A stretch of DNA of 64,000 nt, from positions 11,515,531 through 11,579,530 of the forward strand of contig NW_004955472.1 of assembly GCF_000276665.1 (NCBI RefSeq). The letters run 5' to 3'. The position numbers and the translations under genes are program-made. The notes beneath the pieces were generated by a model that was not told the DNA's origin, ran no database searches, and saw only the letters and a list, made by a program, of their open reading frames with translations. The stretch comes from Chinchilla lanigera (taxonomy: Eukaryota; Chordata; Mammalia; Rodentia; Chinchillidae). Positions 1 through 10,990 of this stretch are shown piece after piece (within the stretch, counting starts at the first letter, position 1; every line of letters starts with the position of its first letter).

Positions 1-320
1 AAGGAACATTAAACATTAGTTTAATGCCTGGGTTAGTGCTTGTAAATTGCCTATTTTGAGTAGCTGCATAGGAATTCAGCAGCTCTATTGCAAGTATTTA
101 GAATTCTTTGGAAATGACTGATTCTCAGAGATGTGTTCTAGGTGGTCCAGGGTTTTTGGTTTTGAGCATGTTGCAAGATTATACCTCTATTTGCTGGGGT
201 TGCTTCTTATGTAGGTCCATCCCTGGCTATTTTGGCCCTGGCCTACAGTATTTTTTATGACTTCTACACAGTCTCATTCTTGAAATACCATGAGAAACAA
301 CTGGCAACCTTCAGTGAACA
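1..320. other. Unclassified AT-rich sequence, no gene seen
   Basis: No open frame or repeat family is recognisable here. The stretch lies just upstream of where L1 ORF1 similarity begins, so it may be the pre-insertion flank of that L1 or an L1 5' portion too diverged to see. Confidence 0.4.
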
Positions 321-342
321 ATATTGAAAAGAACTAGAATGC

Positions 343-830
343 ATGACACAGATTCAAAAAGATATCCAAGAAATTAAAATTTCCAAAATCTGGCAAAACT
401 GCCTCTATGGAGCAGAAGATATATGTTCAGACCTTGAAGACATCATTGCCACTAACGAATGTGAAAGGAAGGATCTCTTAAAAACAACAAGGAGCCAGGA
501 AATAAGAATTCAACAACTGAAAGCCAAAGCAGAGAAAAACAATGTAAGATTAATAAGTATCAACAAAAGAGTAGGTATCAACATAAATGACATAAAAAGA
601 CTACTTGCAGAAATAAGAGCAGAAAATATCCCAGGCCTGGAAAAAGAATCGGACATACAGTAAGTGTAGCCTATAGAACTCTAATCAATCACAATCAAAA
701 TAAATCTACACTCAGACATATACTGATAAAGATCCCAGAAACCAAACAAAAGATCAGAATATTAAATGCTGCTAGAAAAAAGAAACAGATCACCTATAAA
801 GGAAAGCCCATCACAATCACATTCTTCGCA
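343..830 (+). pseudogene. L1 ORF1 remnant (RNA-binding chaperone protein), truncated
   Basis: The first part is open for 106 codons (343-663). It is rich in E, K, I and Q with heptad-like spacing, as in the coiled-coil part of L1 ORF1p, the nucleic-acid chaperone that coats L1 RNA. After the stop at 661, DNA similarity to ORF1 of the 26-33 kb L1 continues through the segment encoding the C-terminal region (compare 28855-28950). It then stops abruptly at about 830, where ORF2 sequence begins. No start codon can be assigned with confidence, since the ATG at 343 is only the first in the open stretch. It is a dead copy. Confidence 0.75.
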
Positions 831-3800
831 GCTTCACATGGGACATTCTCTAAAATAGACCATATACTAGCACATAGAATATGCTTTAGTAAATGCAAAG
901 GAATTGAAATTATCCCATGCATTCTATTGGACCACAGTGCAATGAAATTGTAAATTAATGACAAAAGAAATCAGAAAAACTCCATAAACACGTGGAAATT
1001 AGATAACAACCTCCTGACAACCAGTGGGTCACAGATGAAATCAAAATAGAAATTAAACACTATTTACAATCAAAGGAGCAGGGCATGGTGGTGCACGCCT
1101 ATAATCCAAGCACTTGGAGGCTGAGGCAGGAAGATCAATGTGAGATCCAGGCCAGCCTGGGCTGCAAAGTGAGTTTGAAGCCAGCCTGAACTGCATGGTG
1201 AAAGTGTGTCTCAAAAAGAAAAAAAAAAAAGACAAACATGCAATCAAATGACAATGTAGATACAATTTACAGGAACTTGTGGGATGAAAGGAAAGCAGTC
1301 CTCAGAGGAAAATTTGTAATGGTGAATCCTCACTTCAGAAAAACAGAATGAGCACAAATAAACAATCTTATGCTCCACCTCAAGCTGCTAGAAAAAAAGA
1401 GCAATCCAATCCCAAAGCCCAAAGACAGGAAATTATAAAGCTCAGGGCAGAAATTAACAGTGGAGACTAAAAAGCAATACAAAGAATTAATGAATCAAAG
1501 AGCTGCTTCTATGAAAACATAAATAAATAGAAAAACCCTTAGCCAACCTTATCAAAAACAGGAAAGAAAAAAACTGAAATACATGCAATAAGGAATGAAT
1601 GGGGTGAAATCACTACAGATCCTGAAGAAATTCAGAAGATCATCAATACCTACTTTGAAAATCTTTACTCTCATAGGATGGAAAACACAGAGGAAATGGA
1701 CAGATTTCTAGATATATATCAATTAACAAAGCTGAATGAAGAAGACATAAAAATCCTGAAGATCAGTATCAGTCAGTAAAATTGAGAAAGTAACAAAACA
1801 CTTCCCAATGAATAAAAGCTGAGGCCCTGATGGATTCACAGCTGAATTCTACAAGAAATTTAGAGAAGATTTAACAACAATTCTTCTCAAACCCTTTAGT
1901 GACATTGAAAGGGAAGGAATTCAATGCAACTCATTCCTGGAGTTAAGTATTATCCTGATACCCAAGGCAGAGAAAGACCCAACGAAAAACTAGAACTACA
2001 GGCCAAACTCCCTAATGGACATAGATGCAAAAATTTTCAATAAAATGCTAGCAAAAAGAATACAACAAATTATCAAGAAGATTATAGACCATGTCCAAGT
2101 GGGATACATCCCAGGAATGCAGGGATGGTTCAATATATGCAAATCAATTAATGTAATAAACCATATCAATAGAATCAAAGACAAAAAATCACATGATCCC
2201 CTCCACTGATGCAGTAAAAGCTTTTGATAAAGTCCAACACTCATTGATGATAAAAACCCTTAAGAAAATCATGATAGATGGTCTTTACCTCAATCTAATC
2301 AAAGCCATCTATGACAAACCAATGGCTAACATCATACTAAATGGTCAAAAATTAAAAGCTTTCACTTTAAAATCAGGAAAAAGGCAAGAATTTCCACTGT
2401 CACCACTCCTATTCAATATAGTTCTGAAAATATTAGCTAGAGCAATTAGACAAGGAGAGAAAAATAAAAGGAATAAGGATAGGAAAGGAAGAAGTGAAAT
2501 TATCATTATTTGCAGATTATATGATTCTCTACATAGAAGTCCCCAAAAACTCCACCAAAAGTTTTATAAATTTAATAACCAAATTCAGTAGCATAGCTGG
2601 ATACAAAGTAAACAATCAAAAATCAATAGTATTCCTGTACAAAAACAAACAGACTTAGAGAGCAATTAGGGAAACTACATCATTTACAATAGCATCTAAA
2701 AAGATGACACACTTTGGAATCAACCTAACAAAAGCAGGAAAAGATCTATTCAGTGAAATTATAGTACTGTGAAAAAAAGAGATCAAGGAGGATATCAGAA
2801 AATGGACAGGTATTTCTTTCTCAGGGATTGGAAGAATTAACATTTTGATAATGGTCATACTCCCAAAATTGTGGTACAGATTCAATGCAATCCCAATTAA
2901 AATACACTTAGTATACCAAACAGCTCTACAGAAAACATTCCTAAAATTCATCTGGAACCAGAAGAGGCTGAGAATAGCAAAAACAATCCTGGGGAAAAAA
3001 GGAAAGGCAGAAGGCATCAAATTCTTCACTCGAAATTATACTACAAAGCTACTGTGTTAAAATCAGCCTGTTATTGCCAAAAAACATACACCTGAAGATC
3101 AATGGAACAGATTAGAAGATGCAGACACAACTACAAACACAACAAGCCACCTTATCTTTGACAAAGAGGCCAAACATGTTCACTGGAAGGAAGATAGCCT
3201 CTTTAATAAATGGTGCTGGAAAAACTGGCTTGCCACATGCTGAAGACCAAGCCTAGAACTATGTCTTTCACCATGCACTAATCTAAAGTAGAAATGGATC
3301 AAAGATCTAAATATTAAAACAGAAACATGAAATCTATTGGAAGAGAAACTAGGTAAAAATCTTGAAGAGACTGGGGTAGGTAGAAAATTAATGAATAAAT
3401 ACCAAACTGAAGGGGAAATACTTCAAAGAATTAACAACTGGGATCTCATTTTATTGAAATTTTTTGTACATCAAAAGAAATCACCAATAGAGTAAAAAAG
3501 ATCCCATGAGTTTGGAAAAAGTTTTAACAAACTGTCTCTCAGACAAAGGATTTCTATCTAGAACATATAAAGAATTAAAAAACTCAGGCCCCCAAAATTC
3601 AGAAATCTAATCCAAAAATGGGCATCTGACACACTTCTCAGATGAAGAAATACCAATGGAAAATAAATACATGAAGAAATTTCAACATCAATACATGAAA
3701 AAATGTTCAACATCATTAGTCATTTAAGAAATGTAAATTAAAACAATACTGAGATTGCATCTCACCCCAGAAAGAATGGCGATGATCAAGAAATCAACCA

Positions 3801-4200
3801 ATAACAAATGCTGGAGAGGCTGTGAGGAAAATGAACACTACTCCACTGCTGATGGGAGTGTAGATTGGTGAAACCGCTGTGGAAATTAGTTTGGAGTTTC
3901 CTCACAAAAGTAGGATTAGAAGTCTCACTTAACCCAGCTATTCCCCTCCTGGGTATTTTCCCAGAAGAATTAAAAACACCATACCGCAGTGATATATGCA
4001 AACCCATATTTATAGCAGCAAAATTTGTCATAGCTAAATCTTGGAAACAACTGGAATGCCCATCAACTGAGTAATGGATAAAAAAGATGTGGTATTTTTA
4101 TACAATGGAGTATCACTTAGCTATTAAAAATATAAACTAGAGGCTTTTGTAGGTCAATGGATGCACCTAGAGACCACACTCATAAACGAAATAAATCGGC
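831..4200 (+). pseudogene. L1 ORF2 remnant (endonuclease/reverse transcriptase), inactive
   Basis: ORF2p normally carries an N-terminal apurinic-like endonuclease, a reverse transcriptase and a C-terminal cysteine-rich segment. Here the endonuclease starts only at its late part: the block around 840-950 reads GTFSKIDHILAHR and later LDHSAMKL, where functional copies have SDH. The reverse transcriptase is broken into short frames (2015-2209, 2193-2591, 2845-3060). The catalytic box reads [11 protein letters not shown] at about 2500-2534, so the second aspartate of the usual FADD is tyrosine. The C-terminal part (3865-4074) is the typical stretch with PAIPLLGIFPEELK and FIAAKFVIAKSW. An in-frame stop follows the endonuclease block at about 950. 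It cannot encode active protein. Confidence 0.85.
1075..1230 (+). mobile_element. B1 SINE (7SL-derived) inserted in L1
   Basis: The sequence begins GGGCATGGTGGTGCACGCC and continues with GAGGCTGAGGCAGGAAGATC, the classic B1/Alu-type left end with Pol III box motifs. It contains the B1 internal duplication (two CCAGCCTG modules) and ends in TCTCAAAAAG plus an A tail. It interrupts L1 ORF2. Short matching flanks (CAATCAAA before the element and again just after the tail) look like a decayed target duplication. It marks a rodent genome. Confidence 0.9.
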
Positions 4201-4332
4201 CCACATGTGTAAACACCATATTATCTCCCTCATGTAGGAACTTGAAAGAGCAACTAAAACTCAAAACCTAAAATAGATGATATGAAAGGGCAAGAAATTT
4301 CTCAAAGGACAGAACAACTGAGATGAGCAAGA

Positions 4333-4530
4333 GAAAAAAAATGAAAGAAGACAATATATATAGAGAGATAGATATAGATATAGATGATATAGATATTTAT
4401 AGATATATACATCTATCTATATAGATAGATATTGTCTTTCATTTTTCTTCTTTCACTATAGATATAGATGGTATAGATATATAACAATATCTATATCTAT
4501 CTATATCAACTATATCTATCTATATATATC
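4333..4530. repeat. GATA/TATC microsatellite with fold-back structure
   Basis: Imperfect (GATA)n runs into (TATC)n inside the 3'UTR of the first L1. The arms at about 4333-4372 and 4408-4455 are imperfect inverted copies of each other: AAAATGAAAG..ACAATAT on the left and ATATTGTCTTTCATTTTT on the right. The stretch could fold into a hairpin. Confidence 0.8.
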
Positions 4531-4948
4531 TGGGATAACTGCATTGTTGATGTCTGATAGTATACTGAATAGTTATTGCTTAAATTTTTTTATATTTTGA
4601 AAAATTTTGCATGCTTATATCTGGTAATCTGAGCAACTGATTTGATGACAACAATATTCAATGGAACAACCGTTGGTGAATTTCTACCATCTTGTAGAGT
4701 GAAACTCTATTATCTCTAATATTTTATTCAATAATTTTTTTTATTCTCTTTAATGGTTTGAACAATCTTCCAGTCTTACATCTTACATTCCGATCATTTT
4801 GTTTTGAAACCCTGTATCACTTTTAATATTCTTGCTTTATTTTATGTTTGTGATGTTTATATGTTGCTATTCTTTTTTTACTACTCTCTTTAAAATAAAA
4901 AAAAATTTAAAAATCAAGAAAAGAAAAAAAAAAGAAAATAAGAGAACA

Positions 4949-5053
4949 CACTTCATTGTGTGTTTCTGCCGCCACTGGCAGATAATAGGACAGACAGAGT
5001 CACTTCATGGTGTGTCTCTTCTGTAACTGGTAGACAGAGTGGGCAGACAGAGT
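4949..5053. repeat. Tandem duplication, 52/53-bp units
   Basis: Unit 1 (4949-5000) and unit 2 (5001-5053) both begin CACTTCAT and end GACAGACAGAGT or GCAGACAGAGT, with a related middle (CACTGGCAG versus AACTGGTAG). It follows directly after the L1 A-rich tail, at the start of a GC-richer block. Confidence 0.8.
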
Positions 5054-5704
5054 CCAGATCCATGTTGAATAATCCCAGGAAGCCAGTAGTAACTTTAAAG
5101 CAGAGTAGTGGATAATCTCAGCAAGCCTGCACATTTATTTGTACTGAAGTTTAGGCTGGCTTCTGGCCATGAGGCTAGAACTAGACCCATTAAACCTGCA
5201 GCAGTCCATGTACATCCTGCCAGCTTTAACTTGACCTTGGAGCTGCTAGATAGAGCCAGAAGTTGCTCTGAGTTCTGAGCTCAACTGGCTCCTCTTCAAA
5301 ATGGTTCCTGGCCAATCATCCTCTCCTGGGGACTCCTGAATCCACATAATTCACCAGCCACTGCAGTCTGCTACATCCACGGCTCTGTTCCACTGGTGTA
5401 TTTCTTTGTGGAGGCCTCTGGGGTCAACAGTAGTCAGTGTGTGCTTGTAGGTTTGAATTGCACCTTCTACATAGTGAGTCTGGTCTCAGGGGTAAAGTGC
5501 TGCCCGTCACCTCCTTCTTTTTTGTTAACGTTTCTCTATTTGTTTGTCTTGTGGATTTCAGTTCTCACTTCAGATGCTTCCTGGGTCCCAGGGACCTACT
5601 TCCCTCTTTCACACTGCTATATTCCAGTCTCTGAACACCAAATCTCAGACAGGCTCTTCCTCTGCAGTTCACCACTCTGTCATCTTTGTGAAGCCTCTTG
5701 AGGT
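5054..5704. other. Unclassified GC-richer block, possibly LTR-like
   Basis: Base composition is visibly higher in G and C than on either side. There is a 101-codon frame on the plus strand at 5396-5701, but its composition (many C, S, L) and lack of a recognisable domain argue against a gene. The block sits between an L1 tail and an old antisense L1 fragment. It could be an ERV LTR or other low-copy repeat whose family I do not recognise. Confidence 0.35.
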
Positions 5705-6190
5705 TGGATAACTTTATATTTGCCTATTTTCATCTAAATATCCTTTTTGATGAAATATATGTGGTCTGTACACGTTTTTTGCTCATCCTCTAGTTGGATT
5801 GTTTGTCTTCTTATTGCTAAATTTTTAGGGTTCTTTATATTGTAACTCCAGTTCTTTTCCAGATAACTGCTATGCACATAATCTTTCCAGATTGTAGATT
5901 ATCTTGTGACAGTTTTACATTGTGTTTTCAGAGCAAAATTTTTAGTTTGATGAGGTCAAATGTATCATTCCTTCTTTCAATGAACATTGCACATGTTGTC
6001 AAGTTTAAGAAATTTGATTATCCTTAGATTCTGAATATTTTTTATTTTTGTAAAATGCTTATAGGTTTACATGTTATTTATGATTATTTTGAGTTAAAAT
6101 CTTTGGGTGTAGGTTCCTTTAAAAATGTTCTGTATGGGTTTTCAATTGCTTCATTTCTTAAAATGATCATCTTTCTTCCATTAAATTGGT
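5705..6190 (-). mobile_element. Old L1 (L1M-type) ORF2 fragment, antisense
   Basis: The plus strand reads as the reverse complement of the late ORF2 region of mammalian L1. Recognisable pieces are TAGGGTTCTTTATATTGTAA, TTTTTAGTTTGATGAGGTC and ATTTTGAGTTAAAATCTTTG, in the order expected for an antisense L1. It is strongly diverged, so it is an ancient insertion. Confidence 0.75.
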
Positions 6191-8280
6191 TTTGGCCTTT
6201 GTAAAACTCAGTAGGGAATATTTGATTGATTTGCCTCCTCAGCCCCACTGTCCCCTGTGAGGAAGCACAAGTGGATTTATCATTAGCCACTCTTCACATC
6301 ACCACATACGTCTTCTTCCTACTATGTAAGAGTAGAACCTCTGCTCATCTGGAGCCCTGTTAACATTACCTTGGTAGGGTACTCACAGCAGTAACTGCTT
6401 CTGCAGATCATGGAATGAATTTGCTCCGATTGCTCAGTACTACCCCAATTCAGAAATGAGAGTGCCATGTCTTGCTTTTAAGGAGTGGAGCACGTACCTA
6501 GGGTGTAATAGTTGTGTGTCATTCTTTCCACTGAAGCCATGACATAGGAGCAGTTTTTCCATGTGTGTTTGGTTAAACTAGGATAAGTATTACACAACTT
6601 TCTATTCTGTTAGGCTGCCTTTTATTTTACTCAATTCTGGATCCATAGGTTAGGAGGAAATGGCTTTTGATGGTGTTATTTTGTAGTTGCTTTTATTTTC
6701 GTGTTTTTTTTCGATTTGTGCCTGTTGTAGATTGTGCTGTACTCTCTTCAGTGCTCTGTGTGGGATAAATGGGAGACAATCAGGGAACCTAGGAAATTCA
6801 CTGGCTTATTGTTGGGCCAGTCCTAAATATTCAAAGTATGTTAAATTTTTCATATGTATTTAAAATGTTATACTATTATATTTCTCTTTACAGAAAAACA
6901 TATTTAAAAGCAAAATACTTTACTGTCATTTTTATTGTTTAGTTATGAACTTATGCTCAGAAATTTATAAATAAAACTTTACAAGCTTATCATAATCTCT
7001 GTCTTGATTATATTCCGTATATGATATATTTACCTGTGACTATAAGACTCCAATTATTGAGTTTGTAAGTGTATTTGTTGCACATATAGAACTTCCATTA
7101 TAACTATATGGTTTCACGGATACTCAAATATCTTTTTGACAATATTAAATTTATATTATCTGATTGTTTAATAACCTAAGATAAAAATAATATAACTGAA
7201 TGTAATAGATTTCATCCAAACAGATGGTTTTATGTTTCAAATTATTCCCTGCTCTTTGTTTTATTCAAAATGCTTTGGGAAACAACATTATGCATACACA
7301 TAAGAATATTAGATCAGGTTTTTAATGTATGTATTTTCAATAAGTAGACTCTTTTACCCACTTTAAAGTTTATATTTATCCCGTTTATATTTATCCCAAA
7401 TTGAAGTTTTCTGATTTTTTTCAATGTACTTTTACTGCAGAATTTTTCTTCCTGCAAGACTGATGATAAATGCATCCATTATATAATTGCTTTTCCATTA
7501 GCTGTTGTTCTATTTATAGTAATCACAACAAAAATTAGCAATTCTTAAAATAATCTTTAACATTTGCAATCTCAGTGATACATTTGCAATGATTCTGTTA
7601 TATAAGACAGTAAAAATAGCTACATTAGTTCACTGTAAATGGTTACAAACCCCTCCAAGGAACTTTTATAATGTAAGTAATCTCCCAGGTCACATTCTGG
7701 ATCTGACACTTGTTTCTTATTCATTCTTTATTTTTAATTGCAGGTTACAGAAGTTAAAATATATTTCTCTCTTCTGTAGAATTAGCTTCCTTCCTCCTTG
7801 AGGTTATTAAAAATAGGTCCTTTTACTATGAATTGTTATCACTAAGAACCAGTTGAAATTAGGAGGTAACAAAGAGCATCAAAGGATAACATTCCAGAAT
7901 CTTAGGTAAACCCAGACTTCGTGTTTGCGGCTGTGTCTTCATTAGGCTCATCTTTGACGAAGCATAGGAATACTTTTATTGTTAAGAGTCAAATTTACTT
8001 CTCTTCCTCACATAAGCCCTACCACACCTTTAATCTTCCTTTGCTCTAAGGAAATCAAGTTACTGAAGAGCTCTAGTAATGTGACCTTTTCATTGTTCCC
8101 AACTAGAATTACAGAAATGTTTTAACAGTCTCACTTTACTCTTTATTAATCAGAATAATGGAGGACAGAAAGCTATTCTAAGAAATAAAGCAATTAGAGC
8201 TCTATAGGCAAAATAACACCTTAAGCCTCAATCTTAACTTTTGACCTTAAATATGATCTTAGGTTTACATGTAAAACTGT
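6190..8280. other. AT-rich low-copy sequence, no gene seen
   Basis: No open frame above 70 codons and no convincing repeat or exon. The first 600 bases (about 6230-6800) are slightly richer in G and C than the rest. I see nothing else to annotate. Confidence 0.5.
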
Positions 8281-8344
8281 GAAACTTTTAGAAAAAAAAA
8301 CTTTTCAAAATATTTGGGAGCTAATTCTACCAAAAAGTTTTGTA

Positions 8345-8393
8345 TGCCTGGCAAAAGCAGGATCCTGAGTTCAATTCCTGCCACCAAAAAAAC
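8345..8393 (+). mobile_element. 5'-truncated ID SINE with target duplication
   Basis: Only the 3' half of an ID element is present: TGCCTGGCAA, then the B-box-like GAGTTCAATTCC, then an A-rich tail. It is bracketed by 8-bp direct repeats GTTTTGTA at 8337-8344 and 8394-8401. Confidence 0.8.
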
Positions 8394-8570
8394 GTTTTGT
8401 AAACTTGATAATAAGAGCAAAGATTAAGAAAAGAGAAAAATAACAGAATATAATCTCATCAAAATTTAAAAACATTCTCTGTAGAAAATCTTGTAACATG
8501 TATGATACCACAAGATACAGAGTGGAAGGAAATATTCGTGAAGCATATCCTTAAAAAGAATGAATACGCA

Positions 8571-8688
8571 GGGGGCTGGGGATTTAACTCAGAGGCACAG
8601 GGCCTGCCTGGCAAGTGCAAGGTCCTCAGTTCAATTCCTGGTACTGGAAAAAAAACCAAAAACCAAAAAAAACAGAAAAAAAAAAAAA
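8571..8688 (+). mobile_element. ID SINE
   Basis: A tRNA-Ala-derived body (GGGGCTGGGGATTTAACTC A box, TCAGTTCAATTCC B box) is followed by a long A-rich tail. It is flanked by AGAATGAATAC on the left and AGAATGAATAT on the right as target duplications inside an L1M fragment. This is an older subfamily type ending TTCCTGGTACTGG. Confidence 0.92.
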
Positions 8689-9235
8689 GAATGAATATCC
8701 AGAATACATAAAAGAGCTTGAAAACTCAACAATGAAAATAATTCTTTAAGAAAAGTCCTTTTAGAAAATTAAAGGCAAGAAAAATACAAATAAAACAGGC
8801 ACATAAAATATTGAACAGCATTAGCCTTTAAAGAATTACTAAAACCACAGTGGTACATCACTATAACCCTATAAGAACAGCACAAATTAGAAAATTCATA
8901 ACATGAAATACTTGTGAAAATGTGGAAAAATTAGTTTGGTCATACATAGCTGATGGAATTGTAAAAGAGTACAGCTACTCCGGTAAAGAGATTGTCAGTT
9001 TCTCACAAAACTAAACATTTGCATATGACTGAGCAATTGAATATATGAGAATTTATCCCAAATAAATAAACTTATGTGAGCATAAATATGTCACACTTAA
9101 ACTTTATTTGTGTTATCCAAATGTTGCAGACAAGTCAGATGTCCTTAATTGCATGAATGATTAAACAAACTGTACTATATCTACACCATGGAATACAAAC
9201 CAGGAACAGAACAACAACAAAACACTAATCCTAGC

Positions 9236-9285
9236 TGGGCTGGGCATGGTGGTATATACCTCCAATTCAAAATGAGACTAAAATA
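9236..9285 (+). mobile_element. Possible B1 SINE 5' fragment
   Basis: GGGCTGGGCATGGTGGTATA resembles the first 20 bases of B1. The expected continuation is missing and what follows is A-rich. It may be a truncated or deleted B1. Confidence 0.5.
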
Positions 9286-9524
9286 AACAAATAATAGCAA
9301 ACACAAAAAAGAACCCTTTAGAAAAGAATGAGCAACAGACTGACCTGACATTCCCTACAAAAATCCAAACAAACAATAAATGTAACAAAAATTATTCTAC
9401 TGCATTAATAATAATAAAAATCAGTTATGCTCTTAGGCAGATCCAAAAGTTAAGCAATTTATGAACTAATGCCAAAGATATAATCTTTCTAATTTTATGC
9501 ATTTCAATTGATACAAATTTAATT

Positions 9525-9692
9525 TTTTTATTTCTGCTTTTTGTCTTTTTGAGACAGGGTCTCGCTATGCGGTTCAGGCTGGCCTTGCGCTCGCTCTGTA
9601 GCCCAGGCTGGCCTTGAACTCACAACAATCCTCCCACCTGAGCCTCCCGAGTGCTGAGTGCTGGGATTACAGGTGTGCACCACCACACCGGC
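9525..9692 (-). mobile_element. B1 SINE, antisense
   Basis: Antisense B1 with hallmark stretches TTTTTGAGACAGGGTCTCGC, two GGCTGGCCTTG modules (the B1 internal duplication), GAGTGCTGGGATTACAGGTG and CACCACACC. Target duplications GATACAAATTT (before) and GATATAAATTTT (after) flank it. It is well preserved compared with the L1M around it. Confidence 0.95.
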
Positions 9693-10019
9693 TGATATAA
9701 ATTTTAGAAACTTGTTATTATGTAGTTGCTGACCCATCGGTTATATTCTCAGGTACTTGGATGTGTAACAGGACCTTATACACAGGTTTCCTAGCAGCGC
9801 TCATAGGAATATCTTAGAACTAAAAGCAATACAAATATTCATCAACAACATAAAAGACAAATAAACAGCTATCTTCTGACATAGAAGCACTTTGCAGCAA
9901 TGAAAATGAGCTTCCATCTGGTCACAGTGGATAGATCTTACCAACATATAATTGAATAGTAAAAGCACAAGCACATAAAATAGTATATGCCAATGATTTC
10001 ATTTTCAAAACAGTCGAAA

Positions 10020-10920
10020 TGAAGCACATGTAATTTAGGTTGTGTTTTTCTGAAACTAAAGATAATTTTATTTTTGACAAACTGATAGATAAAAATGTTT
10101 TTGTGTATGGTTTTAATTTGTATTTAACTTTATGAATCCCATAGCTTCCCTTTTCATGCATTTTACAGCCCTTTATGTTTTGCTTTGTCTGGATTAAAAT
10201 CTTCAGAAATTCTGACCATTTAATTGGGTTGTCAACCATTTTCTCACTGATTTGCAAAATCCTTTTGTTTTAGTTCTAAATATGTTTTCTGAGTGAGTCC
10301 TGTGTCTATTTGACATTAATTGTGATTTTTGCAAATAAAACAGTGATGTGTGCTTTACTATCTTGAGAACCACAAATAGAATACTATAGCAGCAAATTTG
10401 AAAAGTGCATTGAAAACATCATGCAAGTTCACAGCAAACTATGAACCATGAAAATTGTCTGCAGTATAGGTAGCAAGAATTTCAAGTTTTTTATTCCTAC
10501 TTTTTCCATAATAATAACAGAAAAGTAAATATTCAAGGTATATGGGTTGCATACTACTAAGTAATCTGAACATTGAGCCTACTTTGTCTCTGAAATTTCT
10601 GGGTTTTTTTCTAATTTTATTTATTTAGATTTCTCATATATGATTCTATAATTGCTATTATGCTATTAAAATGAATACTGTTAAAAGTGAAATAATATCT
10701 TTGGTGGTCTCCAAACAATCTTTATATCAGTTGTGGATACAGAGATGGAATGGATAAATACAGACTATAAAACAGCAAGGCTTGTATTTATCTGGCTGAA
10801 ATTACTGTATTAGGTATATCCTCAGGCCACAGCAGCCTGGAGTACAGTTTAGCTACAAGATAATAATGATCCCCTAGGAAAGCCAACTTTTCTTAAAGGC
10901 TTGTACATTTTTTCATTTCC
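10020..10920. other. AT-rich low-copy sequence, no gene seen
   Basis: A 111-codon frame on the minus strand (9922-10257) is lysine- and isoleucine-rich, lies partly in L1M sequence, and has no recognisable domain. I regard it as chance. Nothing else is supported. Confidence 0.5.
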
Positions 10921-10922
10921 AG

Positions 10923-10990
10923 GTCACTGTATGGTGCGCACAGACAGCAACAATACTGAGTGGAGCAGGTGGGAACAGTCACCCGAGAAT
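10923..10990 (+). other. Candidate exon with good splice signals, unidentified
   Basis: A pyrimidine-rich stretch ending TTTTTTCATTTCCAG precedes a 68-base segment, and GTAAGTGA follows directly: a good acceptor and a near-consensus donor. Two of the three plus-strand frames are open across it (about 22 codons each). The segment is richer in G and C than its surroundings and matches no repeat I recognise. A second exon-like segment lies 1.7 kb downstream (12712), and frame 1 here could continue into its open frame. I do not recognise the peptide. Chance occurrence is quite possible. Confidence 0.3.

Larger units (their letters stand above)
325..4937 (+). mobile_element. LINE-1 retrotransposon, 5'-truncated, internally deleted, inactive
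   Basis: Similarity to the longer L1 at 26-33 kb runs through ORF1, ORF2 and 3'UTR. The element starts inside ORF1 (about 325) with no 5'UTR visible and closes with an A-rich tail at about 4890-4937. A B1 SINE interrupts it at 1075-1230. ORF1 is joined to the ORF2 endonuclease region at about 830, which removes about 0.83 kb present in the 26-33 kb copy. The 3'UTR holds a GATA/TATC microsatellite. Many stops and frameshifts make it non-functional. The 3' limit is approximate because the last 200 bases are diverged. Confidence 0.9.
8285..10020 (+). mobile_element. Old L1M fragment, sense, interrupted by SINEs
   Basis: Diverged late-ORF2 and 3' sequence is recognisable in pieces: ATATCCAGAATACATAAAAG (8694-8713), the block at 8940-9080 encoding the C-terminal region, and TACACCATGGAATACAAACC (9183-9202). 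A second set of similar pieces at about 9800-10010 (compare CAGCAATGAAAATGAGC) suggests a rearranged or second copy. ID and B1 SINEs have inserted at 8345, 8571, 9236 and 9525. Confidence 0.7.

Noticed and set aside
2655..3029. 124-codon minus-strand frame
   Set aside because: Antisense shadow of L1 ORF2.
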